Origin: Candidatus Altarchaeum sp. CG2_30_32_3053
GTDB taxonomy: Archaea > Altiarchaeota > Altiarchaeia > Altiarchaeales > Altiarchaeaceae
Length of the DNA stretch: 16,156 nt
Assembly (NCBI GenBank): GCA_001873845.1
Contig: MNZY01000215.1
Coordinates: forward strand, 1 to 16,156
Reading direction: 5' to 3'
The notes beneath the pieces are model-generated. The model was not told where the DNA came from, searched no databases, and was given only the letters and a program-made list of their open reading frames with translations. Position 1 is the stretch's first letter. The number at the start of each line of letters is the position of its first letter. Shown piece after piece: positions 1 to 6,534 of this stretch. Position numbers and translations under genes: made by a program.

Positions 1-161
1 CACTCTAAAAACAAAGGGTAAATTTTTTAAGTTTTCACGAGTAAGTCCTGTTAATTTTTAAATGGTCACATTTTTTCAATAAATTTTTGCAATTTTGAAT
101 ACAAATTGATCAACTCACGAACAAAAAGTTGTCATCTAGAGTAAATAAATATTAAATTTTG

Positions 162-278
162 CTATTGGATTGGTTCTAATATATAAGTTCCGCTAAAATT
201 TATCCATATAAAATAAGACATTATAATCAGTATGAATGCAATTATTACTATTTTCAGTTCTTTATCTATCTTCTGCAT
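162..278 (-). CDS. possible small single-pass membrane protein
   Basis: A 38-codon frame on the minus strand runs from an ATG at 278 to a TAG at 162-164. It encodes a charged start (MQKIDKELK), then one strongly hydrophobic stretch (IVIIAFILIIMSYFIWI, about residues 10-26) and a short polar tail. That is the layout of a one-helix membrane peptide with a cytoplasmic N-terminus. I do not recognise a family. No ribosome binding site precedes it, and AT-rich DNA easily produces hydrophobic frames, so it may be chance. In its favour are the clean charge-then-hydrophobic pattern and the lack of any other gene in this stretch. No function is proposed. Confidence 0.35.
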   Translation of the reverse strand: MQKIDKELKIVIIAFILIIMSYFIWINFSGTYILEPIQ

Positions 279-300
279 TTTAAATTTTATTTTGTGAAAA

Positions 301-330
301 AATTATGTTGCCAATTAATTATGTTGCCAA
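301..330. repeat. short direct repeat, two copies of a 14-bp unit
   Basis: The sequence aattatgttgccaa occurs at 301-314 and again at 317-330, separated by two bases. It lies about 75-105 bases upstream of the DUF167 start at 405 and just upstream of the candidate small minus-strand ORF. A pair of identical sites 16 bp apart could be an operator for a dimeric regulator, or simply a small tandem duplication. Nothing else in the window shows a similar site, so no regulator can be assigned. Confidence 0.5.
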
Positions 331-365
331 ATAAATTAAAAAACAAATTATAAATTAAATTATAA

Positions 366-382
366 TCATTAAATATTTAAAT
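366..382 (+). promoter_or_regulatory. candidate TATA box for the DUF167-hisG-pyrK run
   Basis: An A/T-only stretch, attaaatatttaaatta, is centred roughly 30 bases upstream of the ATG at 405. In archaea a TATA element about 25-30 bases before the transcription start would put that start at or next to the ATG, giving a leaderless transcript. This agrees with the absence of a Shine-Dalgarno sequence. The surrounding DNA is so AT-rich that the match has limited weight. Confidence 0.3.
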
Positions 383-404
383 TATTAAATTTCAAAATTA
401 AAGC

Positions 405-623
405 ATGAAAATTTCTGTTAAGGTAATCCCAAATGCTAGGAAAGATGAAATAAAGCTGACCGGGAAAATGGCTGAAGACGGGATGATTATAAAGGTTCAT
501 GCCCTTCCTGAAAAGAACAAAGCAAATGAAAGAGTTATTGAAATTTTAGAGGCGTATTTTAAATGCAAAGCCAATATAATCAGCGGTGAAAAAAGCAGAA
601 AAAAGATTGTTGAAATTTTATAA
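405..623 (+). CDS. DUF167 (YggU-type) family protein
   Basis: This 72-residue protein matches the small DUF167/YggU family. It opens with the typical strand MKISVKVIPNARKDEI, has the central segment IIKVHALPEKNKANERVIEIL, and ends in ISGEKSRKKIVEI, which matches the conserved 'G..SR.K...I' ending. The length is about that of a stand-alone archaeal member, and the family's cellular role is not established. The ATG at 405 is the natural start because the conserved domain begins at residue 1; it has no ribosome binding site and follows an AT-rich candidate promoter. It is the first gene of a same-strand run, with hisG starting 76 bases downstream. Confidence in the family is high; no specific function is claimed. 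Confidence 0.88.
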   Translation: MKISVKVIPNARKDEIKLTGKMAEDGMIIKVHALPEKNKANERVIEILEAYFKCKANIISGEKSRKKIVEIL

Positions 624-699
624 ACAAAAAGTAATTACTATGAAGTTTAAATTTTAAAATAAAGATAAAGACAAAACCATAAAATAAAATAAGACCAGA

Positions 700-1617
700 A
701 TGCTCAAATTTTACATTCCGGACGGACATCTAGAAACAAAAACGATTGAATTGCTGACAAAGGCCGGCTTTGACATAAAAATTTCGGAAAGGAACTATAA
801 ACCAACAATTGATGATAAAGACATATTGTTAAAGCGGTTACGTCCTCAGGATTTTCCGTTTTTGCTTGCATTGGGAAAGGGAGATATAGGAATATGCGGA
901 CTTGATATATTGACAGAATTTAAGATAACATACCCTGATTTGGCAGATAATGTCGTTGAATTGCTGGATTTAAAAATGGGCTGGACAAAATTAGTGGTAG
1001 CGATATCCGAAGAAGTGACTCAGAATATTCTAACAATTGATGATTTTGCAGGTTATGCAAAAGAAAGAACCAAAAACAAAGAAGAGATTATTGTAGTAAG
1101 TGAATATCCAGCAATTGCGAATGATTACTTAAAAAAGCACAATATTAAAGCAATTGTCCGAAGGCCAGCAGGAAAAACAGAAGCATGGCTCATCCCTCCT
1201 GATAATGAGGGCGATATCATAATAGAAACAACAGAAACCGGAACAACGCTGAAAGCGAACAGATGCATAATTATAGATACTATCTTTGAATCAACTGCCC
1301 GTCTTGTTGCCAGTAGGGAATCCTTAAATTCATACAAGAAAGAAAAAATAATGGAAATTGTGGAACTGATTAACGGAGCGATAAATGCTGAAAACAAAGT
1401 TAATGCATATATGAATGTAACCAACCCGAAAAATTTAAAAAATGTAATGGGCATAATAAAAAATTACTCCTCAAATCCGACAATATCACAACTTGAGAAT
1501 GGAGGTTATGATGTATTTATTATCATAAACACAAAAAATTTAAAAAATATTCTCCCGAAATTAAAAAAGGCAGGTGCAAGCGAAATTGCTGTAAGTGATG
1601 TCCGAATGTTATTGTAA
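700..1617 (+). CDS. hisG: ATP phosphoribosyltransferase, long form (HisG)
   Basis: HisG joins ATP and PRPP to form phosphoribosyl-ATP, the first step of histidine synthesis. The 305-residue length fits the long, HisZ-independent form. The catalytic part covers about residues 1-215. It contains the GKGDIGICGLDIL segment (59-71) and the PRPP-binding loop ETTETGTTLKAN (176-187), a close match to the family's 'ETGTTL' signature. The last 80 or so residues (NAYMNVTNPKNLKNVM... to VSDVRMLL) form the ACT-like regulatory domain that binds histidine in this form. The N-terminus (MLKFYIPDGHLETKTIELL) departs from the common 'LPKGRL' start but keeps its shape. No other his gene is nearby. The start lacks a ribosome binding site. 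The reverse-strand frame at 1125-1454 is a shadow. Confidence 0.9.
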   Translation: MLKFYIPDGHLETKTIELLTKAGFDIKISERNYKPTIDDKDILLKRLRPQDFPFLLALGKGDIGICGLDILTEFKITYPDLADNVVELLDLKMGWTKLVVAISEEVTQNILTIDDFAGYAKERTKNKEEIIVVSEYPAIANDYLKKHNIKAIVRRPAGKTEAWLIPPDNEGDIIIETTETGTTLKANRCIIIDTIFESTARLVASRESLNSYKKEKIMEIVELINGAINAENKVNAYMNVTNPKNLKNVMGIIKNYSSNPTISQLENGGYDVFIIINTKNLKNILPKLKKAGASEIAVSDVRMLL

Positions 1618-1697
1618 AGTTATGTAAAGTTAATTATTTTTCGTTGTTTTCGCTATGCTACTGTGTGGGCATTATTCTGATTTTATTTTTTATTGAA

Positions 1698-2465
1698 ATG
1701 TTTGCAAAAATTATTGCCAAAAGGACTGAAAACGAAAACAGGACAATAGCAACCTTAAAATTTGATAATGGCTTCAATCAGGAATTAAATGTCCAGCCGG
1801 GACAATGCTTGATGATATGGATTCCAGGAATTAATGAAAAACCGTTTTCTGTCTCAAAAATTTCAGATGATCACTGCGAGGTTACAATCGCAAAGGTTGG
1901 AAATTTTACTGAAAATTTAATAAACAAAGGAATTAATGACAATGTCGGAATCAGGGGGCCTTTTGGCAGGGGATTTAAAATCACCAAAGAAAAAGAAATT
2001 TTAATTGTTGCAGGAGGAGTGGGGCTGGCTCCGCTTGCCCAGCTCCCTGAAATGAATAAAGACAAAAATTTTACCTGTGCTGTTGGAGCAAAAACAAAAA
2101 AAGACTTATTCTTTATTGAACGGCTCAAAACCAACAAAAATACGAGTGTTTTTATTTCAACGGATGACGGAAGTGACGGCTTTAAGGGATTTGTAACTGG
2201 TCTGGCAGAAGATATTATAAAAGACAGGATATCTTCCACAAATCATAAATTTGATTTGATTATTGCATGCGGAAGAAAGGAAATGCTTAAAGAGGTATAT
2301 AAAATTTCAAAAAAATACAATATCTGCTTACAAATTTCGGCAGATGCATTTATGAAATGTGGAATTGGCATCTGCGGAAGCTGCGCGGCTGGAAAATTTC
2401 TGGTTTGCAAGGACGGACCTGTTTTTATGAATGAAGATATAGACTATGTGATGAATTTTATGTAG
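1698..2465 (+). CDS. pyrK: dihydroorotate dehydrogenase electron transfer subunit (PyrK)
   Basis: PyrK is the FAD and [2Fe-2S] subunit that moves electrons from the PyrD active site to NAD in pyrimidine synthesis. From the ATG at 1698 it is 255 residues, a usual length. The flavin-binding part contains PGQCLMIWIPG and KPFSVS (about 34-53). The nucleotide-binding part has ILIVAGGVGLAPL (101-113). Near the end, DAFMKCGIGICGSC followed by a further Cys gives the four cluster ligands C221, C226, C229 and C237. The frame stays open upstream to a TTG at 1644, but those 18 residues are hydrophobic and not part of the family, while residue 1 of the ATG form (MFAKIIAKRTENENRTIATLKFD) fits the family start. 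pyrD is not in the window. The last codons lie in a 23-bp tandem repeat. Confidence 0.88.
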   Translation: MFAKIIAKRTENENRTIATLKFDNGFNQELNVQPGQCLMIWIPGINEKPFSVSKISDDHCEVTIAKVGNFTENLINKGINDNVGIRGPFGRGFKITKEKEILIVAGGVGLAPLAQLPEMNKDKNFTCAVGAKTKKDLFFIERLKTNKNTSVFISTDDGSDGFKGFVTGLAEDIIKDRISSTNHKFDLIIACGRKEMLKEVYKISKKYNICLQISADAFMKCGIGICGSCAAGKFLVCKDGPVFMNEDIDYVMNFM

Positions 2466-2533
2466 TTCATGTGATGAATTTTATGTAGTTCATGTGATGA
2501 ATTTTATGTAGTTCATGTGATGAATTTTATGTA
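2447..2533. repeat. 23-bp tandem repeat at the 3' end of pyrK, about 3.8 copies
   Basis: A 23-bp unit beginning tgtgatgaattttatgta and ending gttca occurs at 2447-2469, 2470-2492 and 2493-2515, with an 18-base partial copy at 2516-2533. The copies look identical over the compared bases. The first copy encodes the last residues of PyrK and its TAG stop; the rest are non-coding. Since 23 is not a multiple of 3, the extra copies could not sit inside a gene without shifting the frame, but beyond the stop they are harmless. The identity suggests recent expansion by replication slippage. Confidence 0.95.
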
Positions 2534-2574
2534 TTCCGTAAATTTTATGATTATAGGTTTATGAGATAATAAAA

Positions 2575-3696
2575 ATGAATGTTGATAAAAATTTTCTTGT
2601 GTTTTCGGTTTCATTTGGGCTTATATTTTTCAGTTTTGCAGCAGCACAACAGTATCTCGCGGTTGAATTTAACAAGACCACAAATGCAGATATTGCCTTT
2701 ACTTCTCTGCTTTTAATATATCTGTTTGCGGCAATATTTTCTCCATTGTCAGCATACATTGTTTCAAAATTTAACCCGAAAAAAGGAATGATAATGTCAG
2801 GAATAGTATATCTGCTTTTTTGCGGAATTCTTGTTACAAAAAACGAAACGGTAATTTACATTGTTTCCGCATTGCTTGGGATAGCATCATCAATTTTATG
2901 GACTTCCTGTGGAACTTACATACTTTCAATTACCGCTCAGAAATATTATGGGCGGGCGCTAGGAATATTTAACACAGTATTTTCGCTTATGTGTATTTTA
3001 GGTATGCTTACACTTGGAGTCCTTCTTTCATATTACGACTTTAAAATCTCATATCTGCTGATATTGATTCCTGGAATTGCTGGATTTTTCATGCTGTTTC
3101 TTATTAATGACTTAAAAATTTCAAAAACGATAGATTTTAAAGAAGGGCTTAAAAATTTTTTTAATCCGAAATTTCTGATATTCCTTCCCTTGTATGTTGC
3201 GCAGGGGTTTTTGTTTTCGCTTACAATAGGCATCATTCCGATTGAAATAAAGAGTATGTTTTCGGAAATTTTTATCGGAATTTTTGGAATGCTGTTTTAT
3301 TTAATTCCTTTGTTTTCTGCTTATAGGGTTGGAAAAATTTCTGACCGTATCGGAAGGCCTGCTTTGTTCGTCACATTTTACATCCTAATAGGAACAGCAA
3401 TGCTTATACTGCTCAATAAAGAGAACTTTATTATCGGCATAAGTGTTTTTGCGGTTGCCTTTTCATTCACAAAGGTTCTGCTGATTGCTTATGTCGGGGA
3501 CTTATGCAAAGGTAAAAATTTAGAATCAGGAAATGCCTTGTTTAATACTGCTTTGAATTTAGGGGTCGTGTTTGGATTTTTGACACTTATGCTGATTGAA
3601 AATAACAATATGGACAACAATTTGATTTACATAATTTCATTTTTCATTACAATTCTCTCATTATTGGGATTTGTTGCCAAAAGAAAATTTAAATAA
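2575..3696 (+). CDS. major facilitator superfamily transporter
   Basis: This 373-residue protein is very hydrophobic throughout, with roughly 11-12 likely membrane helices in two bundles. Between them is a hydrophilic loop at about residues 178-200 (NDLKISKTIDFKEGLKNFFNPKF). A weak MFS loop signature appears after the second helix (VSKFNPKKGMIMSG) and again in the second half (YRVGKISDRIGRPALF, the 'G.l.DR.GRr' motif). The AAQQYLAVEF stretch in helix 1 recalls the UNC93-like branch, but this is a weak hint and the substrate cannot be told. The ATG at 2575 has no ribosome binding site. It follows pyrK after the 23-bp repeats and ends 2 bases before the convergent HD gene, so any terminator must overlap coding sequence. 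Confidence 0.85.
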   Translation: MNVDKNFLVFSVSFGLIFFSFAAAQQYLAVEFNKTTNADIAFTSLLLIYLFAAIFSPLSAYIVSKFNPKKGMIMSGIVYLLFCGILVTKNETVIYIVSALLGIASSILWTSCGTYILSITAQKYYGRALGIFNTVFSLMCILGMLTLGVLLSYYDFKISYLLILIPGIAGFFMLFLINDLKISKTIDFKEGLKNFFNPKFLIFLPLYVAQGFLFSLTIGIIPIEIKSMFSEIFIGIFGMLFYLIPLFSAYRVGKISDRIGRPALFVTFYILIGTAMLILLNKENFIIGISVFAVAFSFTKVLLIAYVGDLCKGKNLESGNALFNTALNLGVVFGFLTLMLIENNNMDNNLIYIISFFITILSLLGFVAKRKFK

Positions 3697-3698
3697 AT

Positions 3699-4493
3699 TT
3701 AGCATTGAGATGTGTCCAAATTTATATGTTCGCGGACTTTTTTCATTTCTTCATTTTTTGGTAAAATTTTAAAAATTTTTTGTATGTATCCTCTGCACAA
3801 AATTAAATTTAATGATGCATCAAAATTTATATCGTAAATCCATGTCAGCAGTAAAAGTTTTATGTCATTGTAGGTCTTTACCTTTTCAAGGGGGGACATT
3901 TTATTTGCGAATATGTCTGAGATTATGTTATCCGAATATCCCTGACTGATTGATAAATCCATCCCGTAAGAAGGATCATATACTGATTTATGGTTAAAAT
4001 AATCAATCCATACCTTAAATATGTCTATTTTATCTGCGTCCCTTATCAGCTTACAAAAAAACAATGTCTTTTCATCACTTATTTCTGGAATTTCTCTGAC
4101 ATTGTGAAATTTTATTGCTGTAATCAAAATTTCTCTTTCTTTTTCATCTATCCGATTAATTACGCCTTCTTTATTCAAGACCCTTAATGCAATTTCGCTG
4201 TGGCTTTCTGAATTTCTGTCCAAAAATGTTTTGTAATGTTTTAACTGTTCAAACCTTCCGATGTCGTGAAACAGGGCAATTGCCTTTGCCAGATTTATTT
4301 CTTCTTCCCTTAAATTTAATGACTTTGAAATATGAACTATGTTTCTCAATACTCTGTATGTATGATCTTCTTTTAGTTTCAGGTTGGGTATGATTTCATT
4401 ATTTGTCCCATTATCCGGATAATTATCGGAATAAAAGCCATTCGCGTACGCCTTAAAAAATTGCCTGAAAAATTTAATATCCTTAGTTTTCAT
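3699..4493 (-). CDS. HD-domain metal-dependent phosphohydrolase
   Basis: From the ATG at 4493 this is a 264-residue HD-superfamily protein. The metal ligands line up in order: H44 (KEDHTYRVLRN), H76-D77 (ALFHDIGRFEQ), H98 (SESHSEIAL), H130 (AIKFHN) and an Asp in LIRDADKIDIF (151-161). The spacing resembles small archaeal and bacterial HD proteins of unknown substrate; phosphomonoester or nucleotide hydrolysis is the usual chemistry. The frame stays open for 71 more codons to 4706, but that extension (MFCECKWKDNVNF..., ILFAKLFEQEF) matches the tail of a DUF234 ATPase, not an HD protein. I therefore take the inner ATG, which follows aagagg, as the real start. A fused product from 4706 is possible. 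The gene converges on the MFS gene with a 2-base gap. Confidence 0.78.
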   Translation of the reverse strand: MKTKDIKFFRQFFKAYANGFYSDNYPDNGTNNEIIPNLKLKEDHTYRVLRNIVHISKSLNLREEEINLAKAIALFHDIGRFEQLKHYKTFLDRNSESHSEIALRVLNKEGVINRIDEKEREILITAIKFHNVREIPEISDEKTLFFCKLIRDADKIDIFKVWIDYFNHKSVYDPSYGMDLSISQGYSDNIISDIFANKMSPLEKVKTYNDIKLLLLTWIYDINFDASLNLILCRGYIQKIFKILPKNEEMKKVREHINLDTSQC

Positions 4494-4812
4494 CCTCTTA
4501 AAAAATTGTTCAATATATTTTAGATCAACGCACAAAATGTTATTTTCTTCAGAATGTTTTTTAAATTCCTGCTCAAATAACTTTGCAAACAGTATGAAGT
4601 AGTCCTTTCTTTTCTGTTTGTTCCATTCAACGAAGTCTGCTTTTTTCTTTAATTCATCTAGAACTCCAAAATTTACATTATCCTTCCATTTGCATTCGCA
4701 GAACATGATTTCTGATGTTTTGTCATTTTTGCAATAATATCAATTTCCATCTTTATTCCACCATCTGCCAATTTCACCTCCTTTAAAAGGCATTCTTCCC
4801 CGAACATCCATA
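4494..4812 (-). pseudogene. remnant of an archaeal ATPase C-terminal domain (DUF234), frameshifted
   Basis: Read across three frames on the minus strand, this stretch gives PFKGGEIGRWWNKDG, then EIDIIA, then KNDKTSEIMFCECKWKDNV and onward to KDYFILFAKLFEQEFKKHS. Together these match the end of archaeal ATPases carrying a DUF234 nuclease-like domain ('GRWW', 'EIDIIA', 'ECKW', then the 'FILFAK..F' strand). The first shift, after KDG, fits a loss of two bases; the second, in an A-run after EIDIIA, fits a loss of one, so the frame is restored downstream. The ATPase (P-loop) half is absent; upstream the sequence runs directly into the last TPR repeat. This is a dead fragment, and the HD gene begins where it ends. 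The ATPase partner cannot be recovered from this window. Confidence 0.7.
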
Positions 4813-5735
4813 TCAATTAAAATTTCTCTGCAAATGTCTTTTCAATAAAATTCCTAAATTATAATGTGCATCAGCATAATCTGGATTTATCTTTATTACT
4901 TCTCTGTATTCATTCTCTGCTTCTTCATAGCGGTTTAAATTTTGCAATAAAATTCCTAAATTATTATGTGCATCAGCATCATTTGGATTTATCTTTATTA
5001 CTTCTCTGTATTCATTCTCTGCTTCTTCATAGCGTTTTAAATTTGTCAATAAAGCCCCTAAATTATTATATGCACCAGCATAATTTGGATTTATCCTTAT
5101 TGCTTCTCTGTATTCTTTCTCTGCTTCTTCATAGCGTTTTAAATTTTGCAATAAAGCCCCTAAATTATTGTGTGCATCAGCATAATCTGGATTTATCTTT
5201 ATCGCCTCTCTGTATTCTTTCTCTGCTTCTTCAAACTTGTTTAGGTTATAGAATAAATTACCTCTATTAAAGAACTCTTTTGCATCCTTTGAACTTGAAA
5301 TACCTAATTTTTCTTTTTCTTTAATTTTTTCTATTTCTGCAATGACTTTATTTGCAAGTTCACTCTTATTTTCAAATTCTATTTGTAAAATGGTAGTTAT
5401 CTCATTCGATATTTCTTTTGTTCTTTCAATTTTAATGGTCTTATATCTACAAGATATTATTCTTTTATTCAATTGTAATGCTTTTTCGCATTCTCTTTTA
5501 ACCCAATTATAGGATAGTACACTCCGTAGGTAATAATAATCACAAAATATTTGCAACCTTCCAATGCTTCGTATATTTCTTTATTAAGAGAATCTCATGC
5601 TGCTATTTCTTCGTTTGCAAGAAAAACATTAAGTTCCATATTATTCAATGCGTTTTTTAAATTTTCTCCATAATCCTTTCCAGTAGATGTTTCGTAACTT
5701 ATAAAAACATCATATTTAGCAACTTGTTTGAACAT
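4813..5735 (-). pseudogene. degenerate TIR-TPR gene (in-frame TGA plus frameshift)
   Basis: The minus strand from the ATG at 5735 encodes a TIR domain: VAKYDVFISYETSTGKDYG, then LNVFLANEEIAA, a TGA at 5595-5597 where a Trp (TGG) would fit, then DSLNKEIYEALEGCKYFVIIITYG. Near 5515-5525 the frame shifts by one base and continues as VLSYNWVKRECEKALQLNKRIISCRY, the TIR box-3 region. A charged linker (IEFENKSELANKVIAEIEKIKEKEK) leads into about four and a half tetratricopeptide repeats of the form NLGALLQNLKRYEEAEKEYREAIKINPDYADAH. The last repeat breaks off into LLKRHLQRNFN and stops. TIR proteins in prokaryotes often act in anti-phage defence by cleaving NAD, with the repeat part as sensor or scaffold. 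Here the TIR catalytic half is broken twice, so I infer a pseudogene. A TPR-only product from a TTG at 5556 is possible but unlikely. Confidence 0.8.
4842..5255 (-). repeat. 102-bp coding repeats (TPR units), about four copies
   Basis: Within the TIR-TPR gene, near-identical 102-bp units recur with exact spacing. For example, the gtgcatcagc anchor or its one-base variant falls at 4866, 4968, 5070 and 5172. Each unit encodes one 34-residue TPR. Similarity at the DNA level, not just in protein, points to recent duplication or gene conversion. The unit nearest 4842 is truncated where it meets the DUF234 remnant. Confidence 0.85.
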
Positions 5736-5780
5736 TTTAAATATGAAAATATGAAAATTTTAAAAATTTCCCAACGCTGA

Positions 5781-6470
5781 TTATAACTTTAAATTTCCCA
5801 GAATTTCCCTCCCTTCAACAATAGGAATGTTGTGCTTATTTGCATATTCAAATACCTTTTCCCGGCTTTTTGCTCTGAATGTCCCGCTGTCTAAAATTTC
5901 ACATATTGCTGCAACAGGAGTTAATCCGGCAATTTTTAAAATTTCCGTTGCCAATTCTGTGTGTCCTGCCCTGTTTTCAACCCCTCTTGAAATCAGTAAA
6001 TGAACATGCCCGGGAGTTCTGAAGTTTTTCGCAAATTCAGATATATTTTCCTCCCCGCAATCTTTTAAGTTTTTCGCAAATTCAGCAAATTTTTTAATTG
6101 TCAGTGCTCTGTCATAATCGCTGATTCCCGTCCATACGCCCCTAAAATTTATGTTTATGGAAAACGCGGACTTTTTATCATATTTTAGATCATTATCTAT
6201 CATTTTTTCAAGCACCTTAAATTTTTCGGATGCAAAATCACGGATGTCAGAAAAGAAAGGCATTCCTGTCATTTCGGCAATTTCTCCTGATGTGGCAATA
6301 CAAATCATTCCTCCCCCGGCGGTTCTCATCCCTGCCACATGTTCCGGCTTTATAAATTCCGCAGCAATTACAAAATCGCATTCGTTTTCTCTGTTGTCTG
6401 CATCATGGATTATTATAAAATTTCCTTTTTGTAAGGCATTTATTGCGTCGTTTAAGGCATCGTTAGTCAT
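5781..6470 (-). CDS. ribB: 3,4-dihydroxy-2-butanone 4-phosphate synthase (RibB)
   Basis: RibB converts ribulose 5-phosphate to 3,4-dihydroxy-2-butanone 4-phosphate and formate, supplying the four-carbon unit of riboflavin. At 229 residues it is a stand-alone archaeal-length enzyme with no GTP cyclohydrolase II fusion. Visible motifs are the acidic metal loop HDADNRENECDFV (22-34), the GGGMICIA strand (52-59), DRALTI (120-125), RTPGHVHLL with its catalytic His (151-159), and AGHTELA (168-174). The metal loop has Cys where the E. coli-type 'REDEGD' loop has Gly (RENECD). The ATG at 6470 fits the domain start; no ribosome binding site precedes it. It lies downstream of the protease gene on the same strand, with a 64-base gap. 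Confidence 0.93.
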   Translation of the reverse strand: MTNDALNDAINALQKGNFIIIHDADNRENECDFVIAAEFIKPEHVAGMRTAGGGMICIATSGEIAEMTGMPFFSDIRDFASEKFKVLEKMIDNDLKYDKKSAFSININFRGVWTGISDYDRALTIKKFAEFAKNLKDCGEENISEFAKNFRTPGHVHLLISRGVENRAGHTELATEILKIAGLTPVAAICEILDSGTFRAKSREKVFEYANKHNIPIVEGREILGNLKL

Positions 6471-6534
6471 TCTTTTAAAATTTAATCAAATTTATTATCA
6501 ATCAAATTTTTCTCAAAAATTTAGTTTCTATTTT

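Noticed and set aside
1125..1454. Minus-strand ORF inside hisG
   Set aside because: It is a shadow of the hisG reading frame with low-complexity composition. hisG is clearly coding.
1644..1697. Extended PyrK N-terminus from the TTG at 1644 as a membrane anchor
   Set aside because: The hydrophobic 18 residues are not a feature of PyrK, the start is a rare codon, and the ATG at 1698 gives the family start.
4866..5270. Plus-strand open frame with repeated LDLSLLLLCIHSLLLHS
   Set aside because: It is antisense to the TPR repeats and arises from the 102-bp periodicity.
5595..5597. TGA read as Trp or selenocysteine in the TIR domain
   Set aside because: TGA is the normal stop of leuD, mtnA and the deacetylase in this window, no selenocysteine element is visible, and the same gene also carries a frameshift.
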